The notes: generated by a model not told the origin, from the sequence alone. 64,000 nucleotides of DNA from Peromyscus leucopus (GCF_004664715.2 NC_051069.1:71260647-71324646); one strand, 5' to 3'. Counted from the first letter of the stretch, positions 12,180 through 24,619 are shown. Made by a program: numbers and translations.

Positions 12180-12180
12180 T
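12102..12180. repeat. (TA)n-(CA)n microsatellite
   Basis: About 29 TA units run directly into about 11 CA units, at the 3' end of the B3-like SINE. Confidence 0.97.
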
Positions 12181-12229
12181 AGCACACACTACACATATAT
12201 ATGAAAATTAAAAACAGAGGGACATAAAT

Positions 12230-12760
12230 AAATGCAAAAATAGACAAACAAGAGAAATATCTACAATATTTCCAAGGTAATATAAACTAACTAAAGGCCC
12301 TATATTAACCAGCTGATCAGTAAGGACAAATGGAAAGCTGAACAAAATTCCAGTAGCTCACAGGAGAATATGTCAGCTGACAGATAGATACAACAAAACT
12401 CAAAACCACAGCCACTCATAAGAATGTAAATGGAAGACAGATCCTACTGCATGCCGTAGATTGTTAAAAGCCAACTGGAAATAGCACCCACAGCTGACAG
12501 GAAAGGGCAATCACATGTATATTTCTATGAAAATGTAATTTGTCACTGAATTTGGAAAAAGCAAGCTAACTACATTCATCAAAATTAAAAGTACATGCCA
12601 TGTCACCCAGCAATTTCAATCCTGGAAATATGCTCGGCAGAAATAAAAGCAGCAGTAAAAATGATATATTTACTAGGAGGTTTATTATAGCAATGTTCAA
12701 AGCAAGGGAAGTGGCAGTGAACTCAACGCACATTGAAGAGAGAAAGGCGCCAATAAATCA
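12230..12760 (+). mobile_element. Very old L1 relic (probable)
   Basis: The block CACCCAGCAATTTCAATCCTGG near 12605, then AAATATGCT...GAAATAAAAGCAG and TTATAGCAATGTTCAAAGC, resembles the ORF2 C-terminal region that encodes the PAIPLLGIYP-type stretch. The rest is too diverged to place. Stops occur in all frames. Confidence 0.4.
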
Positions 12761-13535
12761 GGCTTCTTTACATCGCAGAAGTTTATAACCATTAATAAAA
12801 TGAATTGGAGATTTGCCTGCTATCCCAGGATCTCCTAATGAGAGAGATGGGTGAAATATAGAGATAGGATTCTTATAGATCACATTCTTTAAGATGATGC
12901 AATCACAGTGTACTCTTAAGTCTATGTGTGAGGGCGATTGTGTGTGTTTGTGTACTTCTCCTGTATGGATTGTTAAATAAAGAGAAAAGAAAGGTGTTAA
13001 TCTCAATTTCATGTTTGATGGGCAGGATAGGTGTCACTGAGGTATTTAGATGGAGAAGGAACAATTAGAGAAGATTGCTTTTAATATTAATCCAATTTGA
13101 AATTATACACTTATGTGTATGAAAATATGTCACATACATATAGTGCTACTAAACTGAAGAAAAATAAAATATTCTGTACTTATATTCTGTCACTTAAAGC
13201 AAAATGTTGAAGAATAATGTTTATAGTGTAGTTTTCTTTAAGACATTTTTCCTTACCTGTTTAACAAGTTTCATTAAGGGTTTGCTAGACCTCAGACTCT
13301 ATGCTAGATAATAATTATTTAATAGTAGCTGAAACCCAGTAATTATTTTCACAGCCTATAACTCAGGAATGGAGAAATATTGATAGCCAATGAACTTTAT
13401 AGCAATACTCATATATATAAATTTCCTTCTCCAAATGATGTAATGCAGGAAAATAGTCTGAGCCTGGAGACATATATCAGAGGCAGAGTATAGTAGCTAT
13501 TTAGCTTTCACAAGGTCTTAGTTGTGATCTGGGGA
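12761..13535. other. Unassigned DNA
   Basis: No recognisable gene or repeat; AT-rich with short open frames only. Confidence 0.45.
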
Positions 13536-13583
13536 GAAACAGAGACAGAGACAGAGACAGACAGACAGAGACAGACAGAGAAG

Positions 13584-13622
<39 letters not shown>
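13536..13622 (+). repeat. (GACAGA)n / (GA)n simple repeat
   Basis: Imperfect GACAGA hexanucleotides grade into plain GA. The tract lies 24 bases from the solo LTR. Confidence 0.95.
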
Positions 13623-13646
13623 ATAAGCAAAACTTGAGTCAGTATC

Positions 13647-14034
13647 TGCTGTGGGACGGTCTGTATGTCAAATTGCTCTGATTGGTCAATAAATAAAACA
13701 CTGATTGGCCAGTGGCCAGGCAGGAAGTAGGTGGGACAAGGAGAGAGGAGAATTGTGGGAAGCAGAAGGCTGAGGGGAGAGACACTGCAGCCGCCGCCAT
13801 GACCAGCAGCATGTGAAGACGCCAGTAAGCCACCAGCCACGTGGCAAGGTATAGACTTATGGAAATGTATTAATTTAAGCTATAAGAACAGTTAGCAAGA
13901 AGCCTGCCATGGCCATACAGTTTGTATGCAATATAAGTCTCTGTGTTTACTTGGTTGGGTCTGAGCGGCTGTGGGACTGGCGGGTGACAAAGATTTGTCC
14001 TGACTGTGGGCAAGGCAGGAAAATTCTAGCTACA
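13647..14034 (+). mobile_element. Solo LTR with perfect 6-bp target duplication
   Basis: The 388-bp element starts TGCTGTGGGACGG and ends CTAGCTACA, and is flanked on both sides by AGTATC (13641-13646 and 14035-14040). The TG/CA ends plus a 6-bp duplication are what betaretrovirus-like (class II) ERV LTRs leave after recombination between their two LTRs. CCAAT-type blocks (GATTGGTC, GATTGGCC) and AATAAA-like A-rich sequence lie near the start. A second copy in the opposite orientation is at 58427-58811. Strand is given relative to the TGCTGTGGGA end. I recall a similar LTR as RMER17-like; the name is unverified. Confidence 0.9.
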
Positions 14035-14040
14035 AGTATC

Positions 14041-15049
14041 ATATGAGGTCAAAAGAAGGAAGGCTGTCCCAGACAGAGAAGAACAGATGCATATAGGTTC
14101 CCACACAGAAACAAATAATCATTTTTGACAAGAACAAAGAAATACAATTCTGTCCTCTGTTTGTTAAGTGAGACCCTCTAATTGAAATCCATTTGTAGAT
14201 ATAGTAAAGACAGATAATATAATGTTTTATAGACCAGATGAAGATGCTTGGTGTCTTCTTCCTGAAAAGTAGAAATCTGTTGAACATTTTAAAATTTGAA
14301 GTACCATAATTATCTAATTACTTATTTTTACAAAGACCATGCTTGTAGAGCATGGCATGGAAGGGGATGAGAAAAGCTAGACAATGCCTCAGAAACTCTA
14401 GAACTAGCTGATCTATTAGAACTAGGTGACCTCAATGCTTCTACTCAAAAATAGCTACCTGTGTGAGGTTGACAGCTAATGATGAAGAGAAGAAGGCCAA
14501 ATCATACTACTCTTCCTAGTTACAATGTGTAAACTCACAGACAGGAAGAAAGGAAGTGGGAAAACCCACAGTCATCTATATTCCCAGACTGAATATTGAG
14601 TACAGCATGAAGTAAATAAAATCAAGTTTAGCTTAGTTTCTAGCTTGCTCAGGAGGTTATCTAAGGATACTGTTAGAGCATTGACAGGTAGTAGCAAGGG
14701 GAAGCAAATGAGTTGATAGTGGATGTTCTAGGTGTTAGGTTAACACCATGACAAATTAATCAAAGCACCACCGATGAACTCTGGAAGTCAGCATAATTGA
14801 GAGGCATACAAATTAAGACTCCAAGGATTGCAACTTAAGGCATTTACATACTAATTCCCACCTGTACTCACTGCTACTCCTTCAAAGGTAATTAATTATC
14901 TAACATCTGGGCAGAGCATATTCCATTGTCAAAGAAAGTTGTTAGATAAAGGATGCAGAATCTGGAAGTTGGATATTACATAGGCAGGGAGTAGAGATCT
15001 AAGAAAATATTTCCAGGCATGTGTGGTACATGCTATAGGGTTAAGGGCA
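14041..15049. other. Unassigned DNA
   Basis: No gene or recognised repeat. Short open frames only. Confidence 0.45.
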
Positions 15050-16797
15050 TGTCTTAGTTAGGGTTTCTATTGCTGTGAAGAAACACCATGACCATGAAAA
15101 CTCTCACAAAGAATAACATGTAATTGAGGCTGGCTTACAGTTTCAGAGGCTTAGTTCATTATTATTGCAGGAAGCATGGCAGCATGCAGGTAGCCATGGT
15201 GGTAGAAAAGAAGCTGAAAGTTCTACATCTGTATCCATAGGCATCAGGATGACACTGCCACACTGGGCATGGTTTGAGCATCAGGGACCTCAAAGCCCAC
15301 CTTTCCTAGTGACATACCTCCTCCAACAAAGCCACACCTATTCCAACAAGACTGTACTTCCTAATAATGCCACTCCCTAGCCTATGGATGTCATTTGTTT
15401 GTTTGTGTGTTTGTTTCTTTGTCTCTTTGTTTTTTGAGACAGTTTTTCTGTGTAGCTTTTGGAGCCTGTCCTGGAATTCGCTCTGTAAACCAGGCTGGCC
15501 TCGAACTCACAGAGATTCGCCTGCCTCTGCCTCCCCAGTGCTGGGATTAAAGGTTGTGCCACCACTGCCCAGCTTGGGGGTCATTTTTATTCAAAACATT
15601 CTATTCACTAGCCCCAATAGGCTTGTAGCCATATCATAATGCAAAATGTATTTAGTCCAACCTCAAAATTTCCCAAAATCTATAATAGTCTCAAACATTT
15701 TTAAAATTCCAATGTTCAAAATCTCTTCTGAGACTCATGCAATTTTTTAACATATAACAGGTTGTACATTACTATTCCAAACAAAAGATAAGGGAACATA
15801 GTGAGGAAATACTAACCAAAGCAAGACCAAAAACCAGCTGGGAAGACTCCAAACACTGCATCTCTATGTCTGATGTTAAAATGCTCTTCAGACATCCAAC
15901 TCCTTTCATCTTTGTTGACTACAACACACTTGGTTCTCTTGGGCTGGTTCCACTCCCTATTAGCAACTTTCCTCAGCAGGTATCCCACAACTTTGGCGTG
16001 TCCAACATCTTGGGGTCTCCAACAAAATCTAGGCTTGAGACCTTCACATCTTCACATAATGGTCTCTCTAGGCCTCCATGCAGGGACACCCCAAGATAGG
16101 CCTGGCCTCAGTGGCTTTCCTTATTTATAGAAGGAGATTCCATAAGCCCCTTCTTTTATACTTAGGTAGACTTTTCAGACAAGGGCAAAAAGCAGCCTCA
16201 TTCTTTGCCAAAATATCACAGAATATTCTCTAGGCCACATACTAAAGTTCTTCTCCTCTGAAACCTCTTGAGCCAGGACCCCAAAGTTCAAATCTCCCTC
16301 AGAACTACTGTCTTACATGTTCCACCTCGGGTCACCCATTAAGCTCCACTTAAATTATTTAATTGCTTTTCTAATCCAAAGTCTGAAAGTCCGAATTCCT
16401 CCAAACAAAAGCATAGTCAAGTCTATCACTGCAATACCCCAGTCCTGGTACCAATTTCTATCTTAGTTAGGGTTTCAATTGCTGTGAAGAGACACCATGA
16501 TCATGAAAACTCTTATAATGGAAAAACCTTTCATTGGGGCTGATTTAAAGTTTCAGAGGTTTAGTTCATTATCATCCTGGAGGGAAGTATGGTAGCATGC
16601 AGGTAGCTATGGTACTGGAGAAAGGAGCTGAGAATTCTGCATCTGGATCCAAAGGCAGCAGGAAGAGACTTCTACACACAGCATTGTGAGACCTCAAAGC
16701 CCATTCCCTAGTGACACGCCTACTCCAATATGGCCACACCTCCTAAAAGTGCCACTCTCTATGGGCCTATGGGGCCATTTTTATTCAAACCACCACA
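15050..16797 (+). mobile_element. Composite LTR-like element: two direct units around internal DNA
   Basis: Two copies of a ~345-bp unit lie in direct orientation at 15050-15602 (enlarged by a B1 insertion) and 16459-16797. Each begins T(G/A)TCTTAGTTAGGGTTTC and ends near CATTTTTATTCAAA; the right copy ends ACCACCACA. Between them is about 856 bp without coding capacity. TG...CA ends, direct repeats and solitary units elsewhere (2930, 5540, 27699, 39084, 52164) all look LTR-like. No primer-binding site or polypurine tract was seen, and the flanks show no target duplication. I recall the internal sequence as RMER1-like; the name is unverified. Confidence 0.8.
15397..15574 (-). mobile_element. 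B1 SINE inserted in the left unit
   Basis: On the plus strand a T-rich tail (TTGTTTGTTT...) is followed by GAGACAGTTTTTCTGTGTAG, CCAGGCTGGCCTCGAACTC and GTGCTGGGATTAAAGG, a reversed B1. Flanking TGGATGTCATTT (before) and TGGGGGTCATTT (after) are a near-perfect target duplication. The right unit lacks it, so the B1 arrived after the composite element formed. Confidence 0.92.
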
Positions 16798-18234
16798 GGA
16801 TGTGATTCAAAGCATGGCCTTAGGAGATTTAAGACTCCACATCCTATGAATCACAGAAGAGGAAATTTCAAGTATGTACTTGGATAGGTAAGAAGGGAGC
16901 ATGAAAAACTGTGCTTAAGCAATCACCAGATGAAAAGAAGTGAGAAACAAGAACATGACTTAATGAAAATGACATAGTGGTGAAAATAAGGTGGCTTTTG
17001 TATTGGTTCTTACCAATTACAATGTAAGAGCTTCCATCATAAAAAAAGAAAAGAAACTGGCAGAGGAGACTACAAAAACCACCAAAAAGCAGGAGTAAAT
17101 CTGGGAAAGAATGGACTCAAGGCCAGAGAAGCAAGAGCTTTGACTAAAACTGCTTTGTGAATGATACTAACTAGCAAGAATGGGCAATGAGAGACTCCAA
17201 GCTTTTCTTCCCCCAACAGAAATTTCAACTAGCAGCTATTCATAGATAAGAACACCTTAGTGGAAACTCCAGCATCTGAGGAATAAGCCTGAGACAGTCT
17301 TGTACACCACTGAACTGAATAAAAGCTGCATCAGAAGACTGAGAGAATTGCCCTCACTTTGTGCTGTTCCTTTGTCTCCCCATGTTGATAAAATACACAA
17401 GATTTCCCACAAAGTTCACTGTTTGAACAGTTAGAAACGAGATTGGAGGTGGAAATTTGATTTTTCTAGCATCCCTTAGGAAGCTCACTCTGAAGTCACT
17501 TCCGTGGGAATTCTGGGAAAACTAACACAGCTGGACCAGCTATGGTCAAATACAAGTGAACAAAAAGACACTGTGCTCAAGAGCCATCTTAGAGACAGCT
17601 CCTTCTTACTACCATAGGAGAAGCATAATTAGAAGTGTCTGTGCACACAACATCTGCAAAACCGACCTGGATGCTCCTTAAAGCCTGACAGAAGTTCATT
17701 TAATATGGATATGAGTTCTCTAAGATAGCCGATCTCCACACCCAACCCCAGAAACCACCTAATGGCCACATATAGGTAGAATGATATGCCTTACAAAGTG
17801 CCACAGTAAACTACAATGTCTAGACTTGTTCCCCTGTATACTGAAAAAGTAAATAACACAATCCCAAAGCCTATCCATGGAAGGATAGCACCGCCGCAGG
17901 CTTTTAAAAATACAGATTCAATTGGTTATTAAATAACTTTACATTAATTTCTGAGTGGCAGCTGGTGGCTCTGGACATGATAACAGGCAGCTCAACCTGA
18001 ACCAGACCATATTGCCTTCAGGATTGGCCCCCAGTGACCCATTTCTGTTAGTTTCACATCGACCTTAAAGAGTCCACACACTTTCCGGTTTGAAATATCA
18101 CCTAGAATCCAGGTCCTCAGACATGAGCCTGTAGAAGACATCATGCACTCAATGACCATGAACTTTTGTGTTTCTGTCATTAACCGTTGCAATGAATTTT
18201 TCCTCACCTGTGAGAACACTTACATTTTCCCCTC
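16798..18234. other. Unassigned DNA
   Basis: No repeat or gene recognised. A 75-codon minus-strand frame at 17992-18219 looks mildly protein-like but matches no family I know. Confidence 0.45.
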
Positions 18235-18700
18235 TTGTTTTGCTTGGTTCAACTATCTAACATTTCCTTGATTTGTTTTTCTTTCAAAAAACAATTTTTT
18301 GTTTCATTGATGTTTGTGTTTGTTCCCAGTCTTGATTTCATTTCTTTCTGCTCTGACCTTTATTCCTTAGCTCCACTACTGTCAAGGGTGGTTGGTTGTT
18401 TCTTGAGATCCCAGAGGCTCATCATGTACTGTGTACGGTAAACCTTTTTTTTTTTATGTTTGTATTTGCTGTTTTAAGCTCCCCACCTGCCATTGAGCCT
18501 GTTGTATCCCACAGGACTTGTAACGCTATATTTTCATTTTCTTGAGAGCTTGTTTTGGATTACCCTTTTAATTTCTTCAATGACTCGTTTGTTGTTCCGG
18601 AGTGTGTTGCATATTTTCTGTGCCGTGTTTTGCTTGTATTGTTTGTATTGTTAACTTCTAGGTTTATTATGCAGTACTGAGAAAATACATTTAGTATAAT
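18235..18700 (-). mobile_element. Old L1 relic, antisense
   Basis: TTTTTTGTTTCATTGATG near 18295 and TCTGCTCTGACCTTTATTCC near 18348 match reversed L1 ORF2 sequence. Near 18570, TTTAATTTCTTCAATGACTC resembles another reversed L1 segment. It is highly diverged and non-coding. Confidence 0.45.
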
Positions 18701-19618
18701 TTGAACATTTTTAAAATTGTTAAGAAAAACAGATTATTAATAATCAAAGAATAATGACCCCTCCACAAGCAAATTAACTAAACTTATAAGTAATAAAAAA
18801 CCAAAAGTTAATAGTTGTTGCTTTATTTTTTACTTTAAGCCAGAAACTATAAAAAAGACAAAGGTCACTATTCAATGACAGAAGGATTAATTTAGAAACA
18901 GGATAAAACAAATATAAATATATATGAAGTAGATATCACTCAACCCCAAAGCACTCAAATACAGAAAGCCAATGGAAAACCATGAAAGTTAATCTGCTAT
19001 AAAAATGCACAAAAAAAGTTATCAAGAGTGTCTTTCAGGTACAGGACATGCAGCCTTTTTTTTGGGGGGGGGGGGTATGGCATATGTCACATTCCCAAAA
19101 TAAGCCTCAACAAATTGAAAAAAAATCCATTAAAGTTAGGGCCTCTTTTTACACAGATATAAAAAGAAATCTTGAAGTCCATGTGGAACTACAGCAAAAT
19201 GAGAATAGCTAGTTCAGCTCTTAGCCAAAAGAACAAAGATGGAGGCATTTGATTACAGACTGTATTTCCTACAGTTACAATTATTAAAGCAGTATAGTAA
19301 TGGCATAAAAATAAAACCAGTGACTCATGGAACCAAACAGTGAGCTAACGAATGAGCCTATGTATTTACAATCAATTGATTTTCCAATAAAGTTCTGCAT
19401 TTCACAGTGAGGAAAGGATCCACTCTTCAATTGAGGACATTAGAAAAACTGGTAAACTATTCACAGAACAAGGAAATTAACTTATCTTTCATATTATACA
19501 GAAATAAATTCAAAATATATTATAGACTTAGATGTAAATCTTGAAACTGTAAAACCTAAAAAGAAAATGTTGGAGAAAGCTGTTCAAGCTTGATCTGATA
19601 TATAGACATACTCACGGG

Positions 19619-19620
<2 letters not shown>

Positions 19621-19668
<48 letters not shown>
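19621..19668. repeat. (CA)n microsatellite
   Basis: About 24 CA units inside the L1 relic. Confidence 0.95.
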
Positions 19669-19670
<2 letters not shown>

Positions 19671-19874
19671 CACATATACAGGGGCATGGATAGGCATCTT
19701 TCCCAAAGACATACAGACATGTGAAAAGGCTCAATATCTAGTGAAAAAAAGAGACCATGAATTTGAAAGAGAGCAAGGATGGGAATATGGGAGGCTTTGG
19801 AGGGAAGAAGAAGTGGGAAATAATGCAATTATATTAAAATCTTAAAAAAATTTAAAAACAAAATATAAAATTCA

Positions 19875-20037
19875 GAGCCGGGCGGTGGTGGCGCATGCCT
19901 TTAATCCCAGCACTCGGGAGGCAGAGCCAGGTGGATCTCTGTGAGTTCGAGGCCAGCCTGGGCTACCAAGTGAGTTCCAGGAAAGGCACAAAGCTACACA
20001 GAGAAACCCTGTCTCGAAAAACCAAAAAAAAAAAAAT
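19875..20037 (+). mobile_element. B1 SINE, nearly full length
   Basis: This is the best-preserved SINE in the window. It has GCCGGGCGGTGGTGGCGCA (A box), CCTTTAATCCCAGCACTCGG, GAGTTCGAGGCCAGCCTGG (B box) and GAGAAACCCTGTCTCGAAAA, then an A tail. ATATAAAATTCA flanks it on both sides (19863-19874 and 20038-20049). The retained CpGs and exact duplication suggest a recent insertion. Its GGAAAGGCACAAAGCTACAC segment is of cricetid style (inference). Confidence 0.97.
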
Positions 20038-20331
20038 ATATAAAATTCAAACCACTTGGAGATAAACTCTGCATGGCTTTTAGATTGACTCATTAGCCAT
20101 ATGAACAATAATAAGTATTGTCTAATACTATACTTACCAAATGATCTAGTAGTCCAGTTTCTGTGCATTCTAAGAACTGTAAGGCATCATGTTGAAGATT
20201 TAGAATTCCTTTATTCACTGCAGCTTTATTTGCAAGTCAAAATTATGGACTCAACATAAATATCCATCAGAGGATGGTCAATGAGAGATTTAAAAAATCA
20301 CACATTGTACGTGATAAAAAAAATTATTTAG

Positions 20332-20478
20332 CTGGGCAGCGGTAGCACATGCCTTTAACTCCAGCACTCAGGAAGCAAAGGCAGGAGGATCACTATGAGT
20401 TCAAGGCCAACCTGGTCTACAAAATGAATTCCAGGACAGGCACCAAAACTACATGGAGAAACCCTATCTCGAAAAAAA
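20332..20478 (+). mobile_element. B1 SINE with target duplication
   Basis: CTGGGCAGCGGTAGCACATG, GAGTTCAAGGCCAACCTGG and GAGAAACCCTATCTCG, then an A tail. AAATTATTTAG flanks both sides (20321-20331 and 20478-20488). It is more diverged than the copy at 19875 and inserted into the same L1 relic. Confidence 0.92.
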
Positions 20479-20879
20479 AATTATTTAGACTTAAAATTGG
20501 AAGAAAACATATCATTTGTTATACATGTGAACCAAGAAGACATTATGCTAAGTAAAATAAGCCACAAGCAGAAGGACCCTATATCTCATGACTTATATGT
20601 ATATTCCAAAACAAATGATCTAATAACAGAAGAGGGTAGAATGTTTTTAAACTTGGAAATGCTAGTGGTGGAGAGAAGGGGCAAATACTTGTTAGTTGGT
20701 ACCACGTTTCAGAAAAAACAAAGTATTTAAATGACATGTGTTAATTACTTTGCATCAATCCACACTATGCATGCAATACAATATCATTCTATGACAATAA
20801 TATGTGTATGTGATTTATCAAAAGTCAAAATTAAAAATGATTGCCTAAACAAGATCTGTACAATGACAATATCAGTCAA

Positions 20880-21275
20880 CATCCAAATCTGGGTGGGGAA
20901 AATCTCACAAGGCCTTAACCCTATATGAAGAATGCTATAGGCAATTAGTGGCTGCTGAGAGAGAAGAAATCAGCTTCTCTGGGGACAATCCCTAGCGGTT
21001 CACTCTAAACACATACACATGTGATCAACACTTCATCAATGTTAATGAGTTGATCACCTCATTAATATTGATCAACACTTAATGGACTCAGTAGGTTGTG
21101 TTTAAGTATACATATATGCATATTTATGTATATGTGTGAGTGTATGCACCAATAATTAAAGAAGGAATTGTTTAACAATGAAAGAAAAAGTCATGAACTT
21201 GAGAGGGAGTTGAGAACATAAGAGGAGTTGGAGGGAGGGAATGGTAGGGTGGAAATAATGTAAATACAATACTGA
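20880..21275 (+). mobile_element. Old rodent L1 3'UTR (Lx-like)
   Basis: Blocks match the other copies: GGCAATTAGTGGCTGCTGAG (20940), GACTCAGTAGGTTGTGTTTA (21086), and an A-rich GAAAAAGTCATGAACTTGAG (21182) followed by GGAGTTGGAGGGAGGGAATG. It is non-coding. Confidence 0.65.
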
Positions 21276-21282
21276 TAAATGA

Positions 21283-21382
21283 AATACAGACACTGATGAG
21301 TCATATGGATGCTAGAAATTGAGCCCGGGACCTCTGGAAGAACAGTTAATGTTCTTAACTGCTGAGCCATCTTTCCAGACCA
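21283..21382 (-). mobile_element. B2/B4-type SINE fragment
   Basis: GAGCCCGGGACCTCTGGAAG then GTTCTTAACTGCTGAGCCAT and CTTTCCAGACC is the reversed tRNA-like head of a B2-class SINE. Confidence 0.85.
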
Positions 21383-21389
21383 TTGTTTT

Positions 21390-23395
21390 TCTTTTTCAAA
21401 GGCCACATTTAAATCTTACTTCCTAGAACTTCATTCCTAATATTTATGCATTTTACATTTTTTTAATATGCTCCTCTCTACTTCCATATATTATTAGTGT
21501 TCCATTAATACAATCTACTACTTTTAGACCATTCATTTAACCTATTAAGTAATGTATATTTTGGTAATTAATTTTTGGAAATTAAATGTGAGATTTTGCT
21601 CAATTATAGAACAATTCACTAGAAAGAACAACAACTTTCAGAAAGTATTTAAGGTTAAAATTTATTGCAAAGAAAATATACAAAGCATAATTAGCCAGAA
21701 AATCAACAAAGAGACACACAGGATAGGATACAGGGAAGAGAAGTTATGAAGTCTCTGGCTGCTCCCGTTTCTCACTCCAGTAATATTTGAGTATACACAG
21801 AGTAGTGTCAAAAGGGAAGCTTGGCCAAGCATTAGTGAACAGGGCTACTTATTGGCCTTTGTCATGCATGAATGATACATGCTCCCTATTTGATCTTAGT
21901 CTCTTATCCCTCTAAATATCAGTCTTACATAGCATTGTCTAAAGTCTTCCATCCTAAAGTCCTAAATCACATTATTGGCAGAAACTACCTGGGATGGTTT
22001 AAAGCCACCAAGTAAACAGATACACTCCTAGAAATCATGATGCTCCCTAGACTTAGGGAGCTTGGATCCCTGGAACTATCTAAGCACTAAAGTGTTATTT
22101 TAGGAGGACTAGTTGCAAAAACAGATTCTAAGTTAGGTTTGAGAATATTATGGAGAGAGTAAATTCTGCTTTGTTCAGATACAGTGGCATCCTGAAAACT
22201 TGACAAAACATATAATACCAGAGATTCTTTGGAAAATATTCATACCCTCAGAAAGACAGGATTGATGGTGGAATTTAAAATGTGAGGCAGTCACACATTC
22301 TCTCAAAAATGTTTATTGGGACAGCAAAGATCTTATGAAAAAAATAGATTGTTATACAGCCATTCTGCTTTCCATTTATTTCCTCTTAGTTATTGAATAG
22401 AAGCATGAGCCAGAACACATTCTAACACAGAGCTCACTAGTGAGAAAAACAAGTATCCTCTACACTGTGAAACTCAAATCTCCGTAGAGGTGGGCCACAG
22501 AGAAGAAACATGTTACAAAAGAAAAATAAGCAAACCTGATCAATCAGTAATTACATTCTGTGCCATGAGATAATAAGTATACAGGAAAAGATTCAGATAG
22601 TCCTAAATAAGTGTCACATGGGTGTAGTACACTGTATTTTAAATATATAATATACTTTAACTAAGTGAGTAACATAATCTTTGAAAAGGATGAAGATATT
22701 AAACATGACCATTGAAATAAGCTCTCTGGTCTATTGGAAAAAATGACACAACAGATTTGTCAAACAGTGATGTTTAAATACTAAAGACAAGATGGATAAT
22801 GTGAAGGGACAGAAAAACAAAGGAATTGTAAAAGGATTTGATAAAGAGGGTAGTTATTATGTCTATAGGGACATTAGAACTAAAAGCCTTCTTTTGATCT
22901 ATGCTGAAAGAGCTCACTATCCTTCTTCCTGTGTCACCCTAAAATGGAAAAATCGACATATCTAGTTTGGATGGATTACTTGTTGAACTCTGGGTCTGAT
23001 ATAAAACTAACTTTCAGGTTTCAGAAATCCCTGGTAGCAACCAGTGAGAGTTGGATGTTAGCTAAGGTAGACAGAAAGTTGGCTTCTGTACATTTTCCAG
23101 GATAATCAATGTTGTTTTCTTAATTTCCAGCTGTATAAATGAATATGATATACTTACGAACATTCAGAAACTCCACATTAACTGCCTGTTCCACAGAAAG
23201 CTCATGTGATATGGAGGATCAGATGGGTATCAAATCATTCCTTTACTGCTTATTTTTATCTCCTTGAAAATTGCCATGCATGATGAGCATTTCTGTTCCT
23301 TTCACATATTTATTTACCATAATTATGTTGCTTTGGTTGCTATAGCTATACAATATGTTTATCTTCTGATAAAGAAAACAACTTTCTTTCCCATT
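21390..23395. other. Unassigned DNA
   Basis: About 2 kb with no recognised gene or repeat; AT-rich. Confidence 0.45.
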
Positions 23396-23443
23396 GTATT
23401 AGTCATGGTTCTTTAGAGGAACAGAACTTACAGAATGAATATG

Positions 23444-23498
<55 letters not shown>

Positions 23499-23625
23499 CG
23501 TTCCAGCTAGTCCAACAATGGCTGCCAACAGAAGTTCCAAGAACCCAGTTGTTGTTGAATTCACCACAAGGCTAGATGTCTCAGCTGGTCTTTGGCATGA
23601 GCCAGAATCCTGAAGAAGTAGACAA
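23396..23625 (+). mobile_element. Rodent interspersed repeat with (GT)n
   Basis: TATTAGTCATGGTTCTTTAG opens a repeat I have seen in rodents. After a ~54-base GT tract (23444-23497) it continues with CCAGCTAGTCCAACAATGGC and CTAGATGTCTCAGCTGGTCT. Class not assigned. Confidence 0.5.
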
Positions 23626-24063
23626 AATACTGGGATGTCAAAAACAAGATGAGATAAATGGCCTCTGAAGTTTCTTCGAAACTTTTTGAAGTTCCATAAT
23701 TCTATATTTTTCATCAGTCTGCTGTTTAACCTTGAAACAACAGTAACAAATTAAATCCCTAGCACTTGATTCCTGTGGCTATATTTCTTGGCAGAATTTT
23801 GTTTGTTCTCTTGCAGAGCTCTTATCAGGCCAGACAAGTATCTGTGAAGTCATTTTTAACTAAAATGACTACACGCCTTTGGAGAGAAGCTACCACAAAG
23901 TGTGCAATACCCATGACATTACCTTATCATGTTGTAAAGAGGGGAAAGAATGCTTTGTCAAGGTCTATTCTTTACTCTGTTTCTGAAAACTGTGTAAAAT
24001 AATACTTCCAAGGCCCACACCAAGAGGCAGAAGTTTTTAAGGAGAAACTATTCATTTCCTTTA

Positions 24064-24300
24064 TAACTGATTCAGCAAACACTGAATGGACACCTACTAT
24101 GTGCCAAAGACGTGATGAAATTACATTCTCACATGAAAAATCTTGCCTTCAAGGAACTTGAGTTGGGTGTCAAGTGTATAATAATAATCATAATAAAATA
24201 AAACTTGGAAATTAAGTGAATGGTACTAAAAATAGAGACAAAAGATATGACCAGAGAGTAAGATATTTGGAAGTAACTATAGGAAATAGCCTTGGAATGG
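24064..24300 (+). mobile_element. Ancient mammalian repeat (MIR/L2-like)
   Basis: AGCAAACACTGAATGGACACCTACTATGTGCC and TTCAAGGAACTTGAG are the familiar core words of an ancient mammalian interspersed repeat shared across placental mammals. The exact family is uncertain. Confidence 0.6.
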
Positions 24301-24619
24301 CAATGTTTAGGGAAAATGACACCAATGTGCTTTACAGATAATGAACCAAGAATGTCCTCAGACACAACACGACTGATTCTGGACTTCAGAGAGACGGTAA
24401 TCATAGTTAAACCAGGTTTTCCAGGGCACACCAGGAACTCTAGCATCTTGCTATGTTGAGCATGTGAAGAAGTCTCAATTTGAACACCAAGTTCCACACT
24501 TGTTCACAGCTCTGTATTATGCTGGGGTACAAAGGCTTCTTTAATATTATGGAATTGGTGTTTTCTACTTTATCTCTACAAGGATACTAATAAAATATCT
24601 AATAAAATATCTATAGACA

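Larger units (their letters stand above)
19040..20730 (+). mobile_element. Old L1 ORF2 relic, interrupted by two B1s
   Basis: In order on the plus strand: CAAAAGAACAAAGATGGAGG (19226), GGAAAGGATCCACTCTTCAA (19413), ATTATAGACTTAGATGTAAA (19517), then after a CA tract and the first B1, CCAAATGATCTAGTAGTCCA (20138) and TTTATTCACTGCAGCTTTAT (20212), then AGCAGAAGGACCCTATATC (20567) beyond the second B1. This is the order of the L1 ORF2 C-terminal region. Stops occur throughout. A rodent L1 3'-end block at 19745-19850 may be a separate insertion. Confidence 0.65.

Noticed and set aside
13508..13840. 110-codon minus-strand frame across the GACAGA repeat and the LTR
   Set aside because: Half is microsatellite translation and the other half is LTR; no coding evidence.
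17992..18219. 75-codon minus-strand frame considered as a processed pseudogene
   Set aside because: Mildly protein-like but I could not match it to any family.
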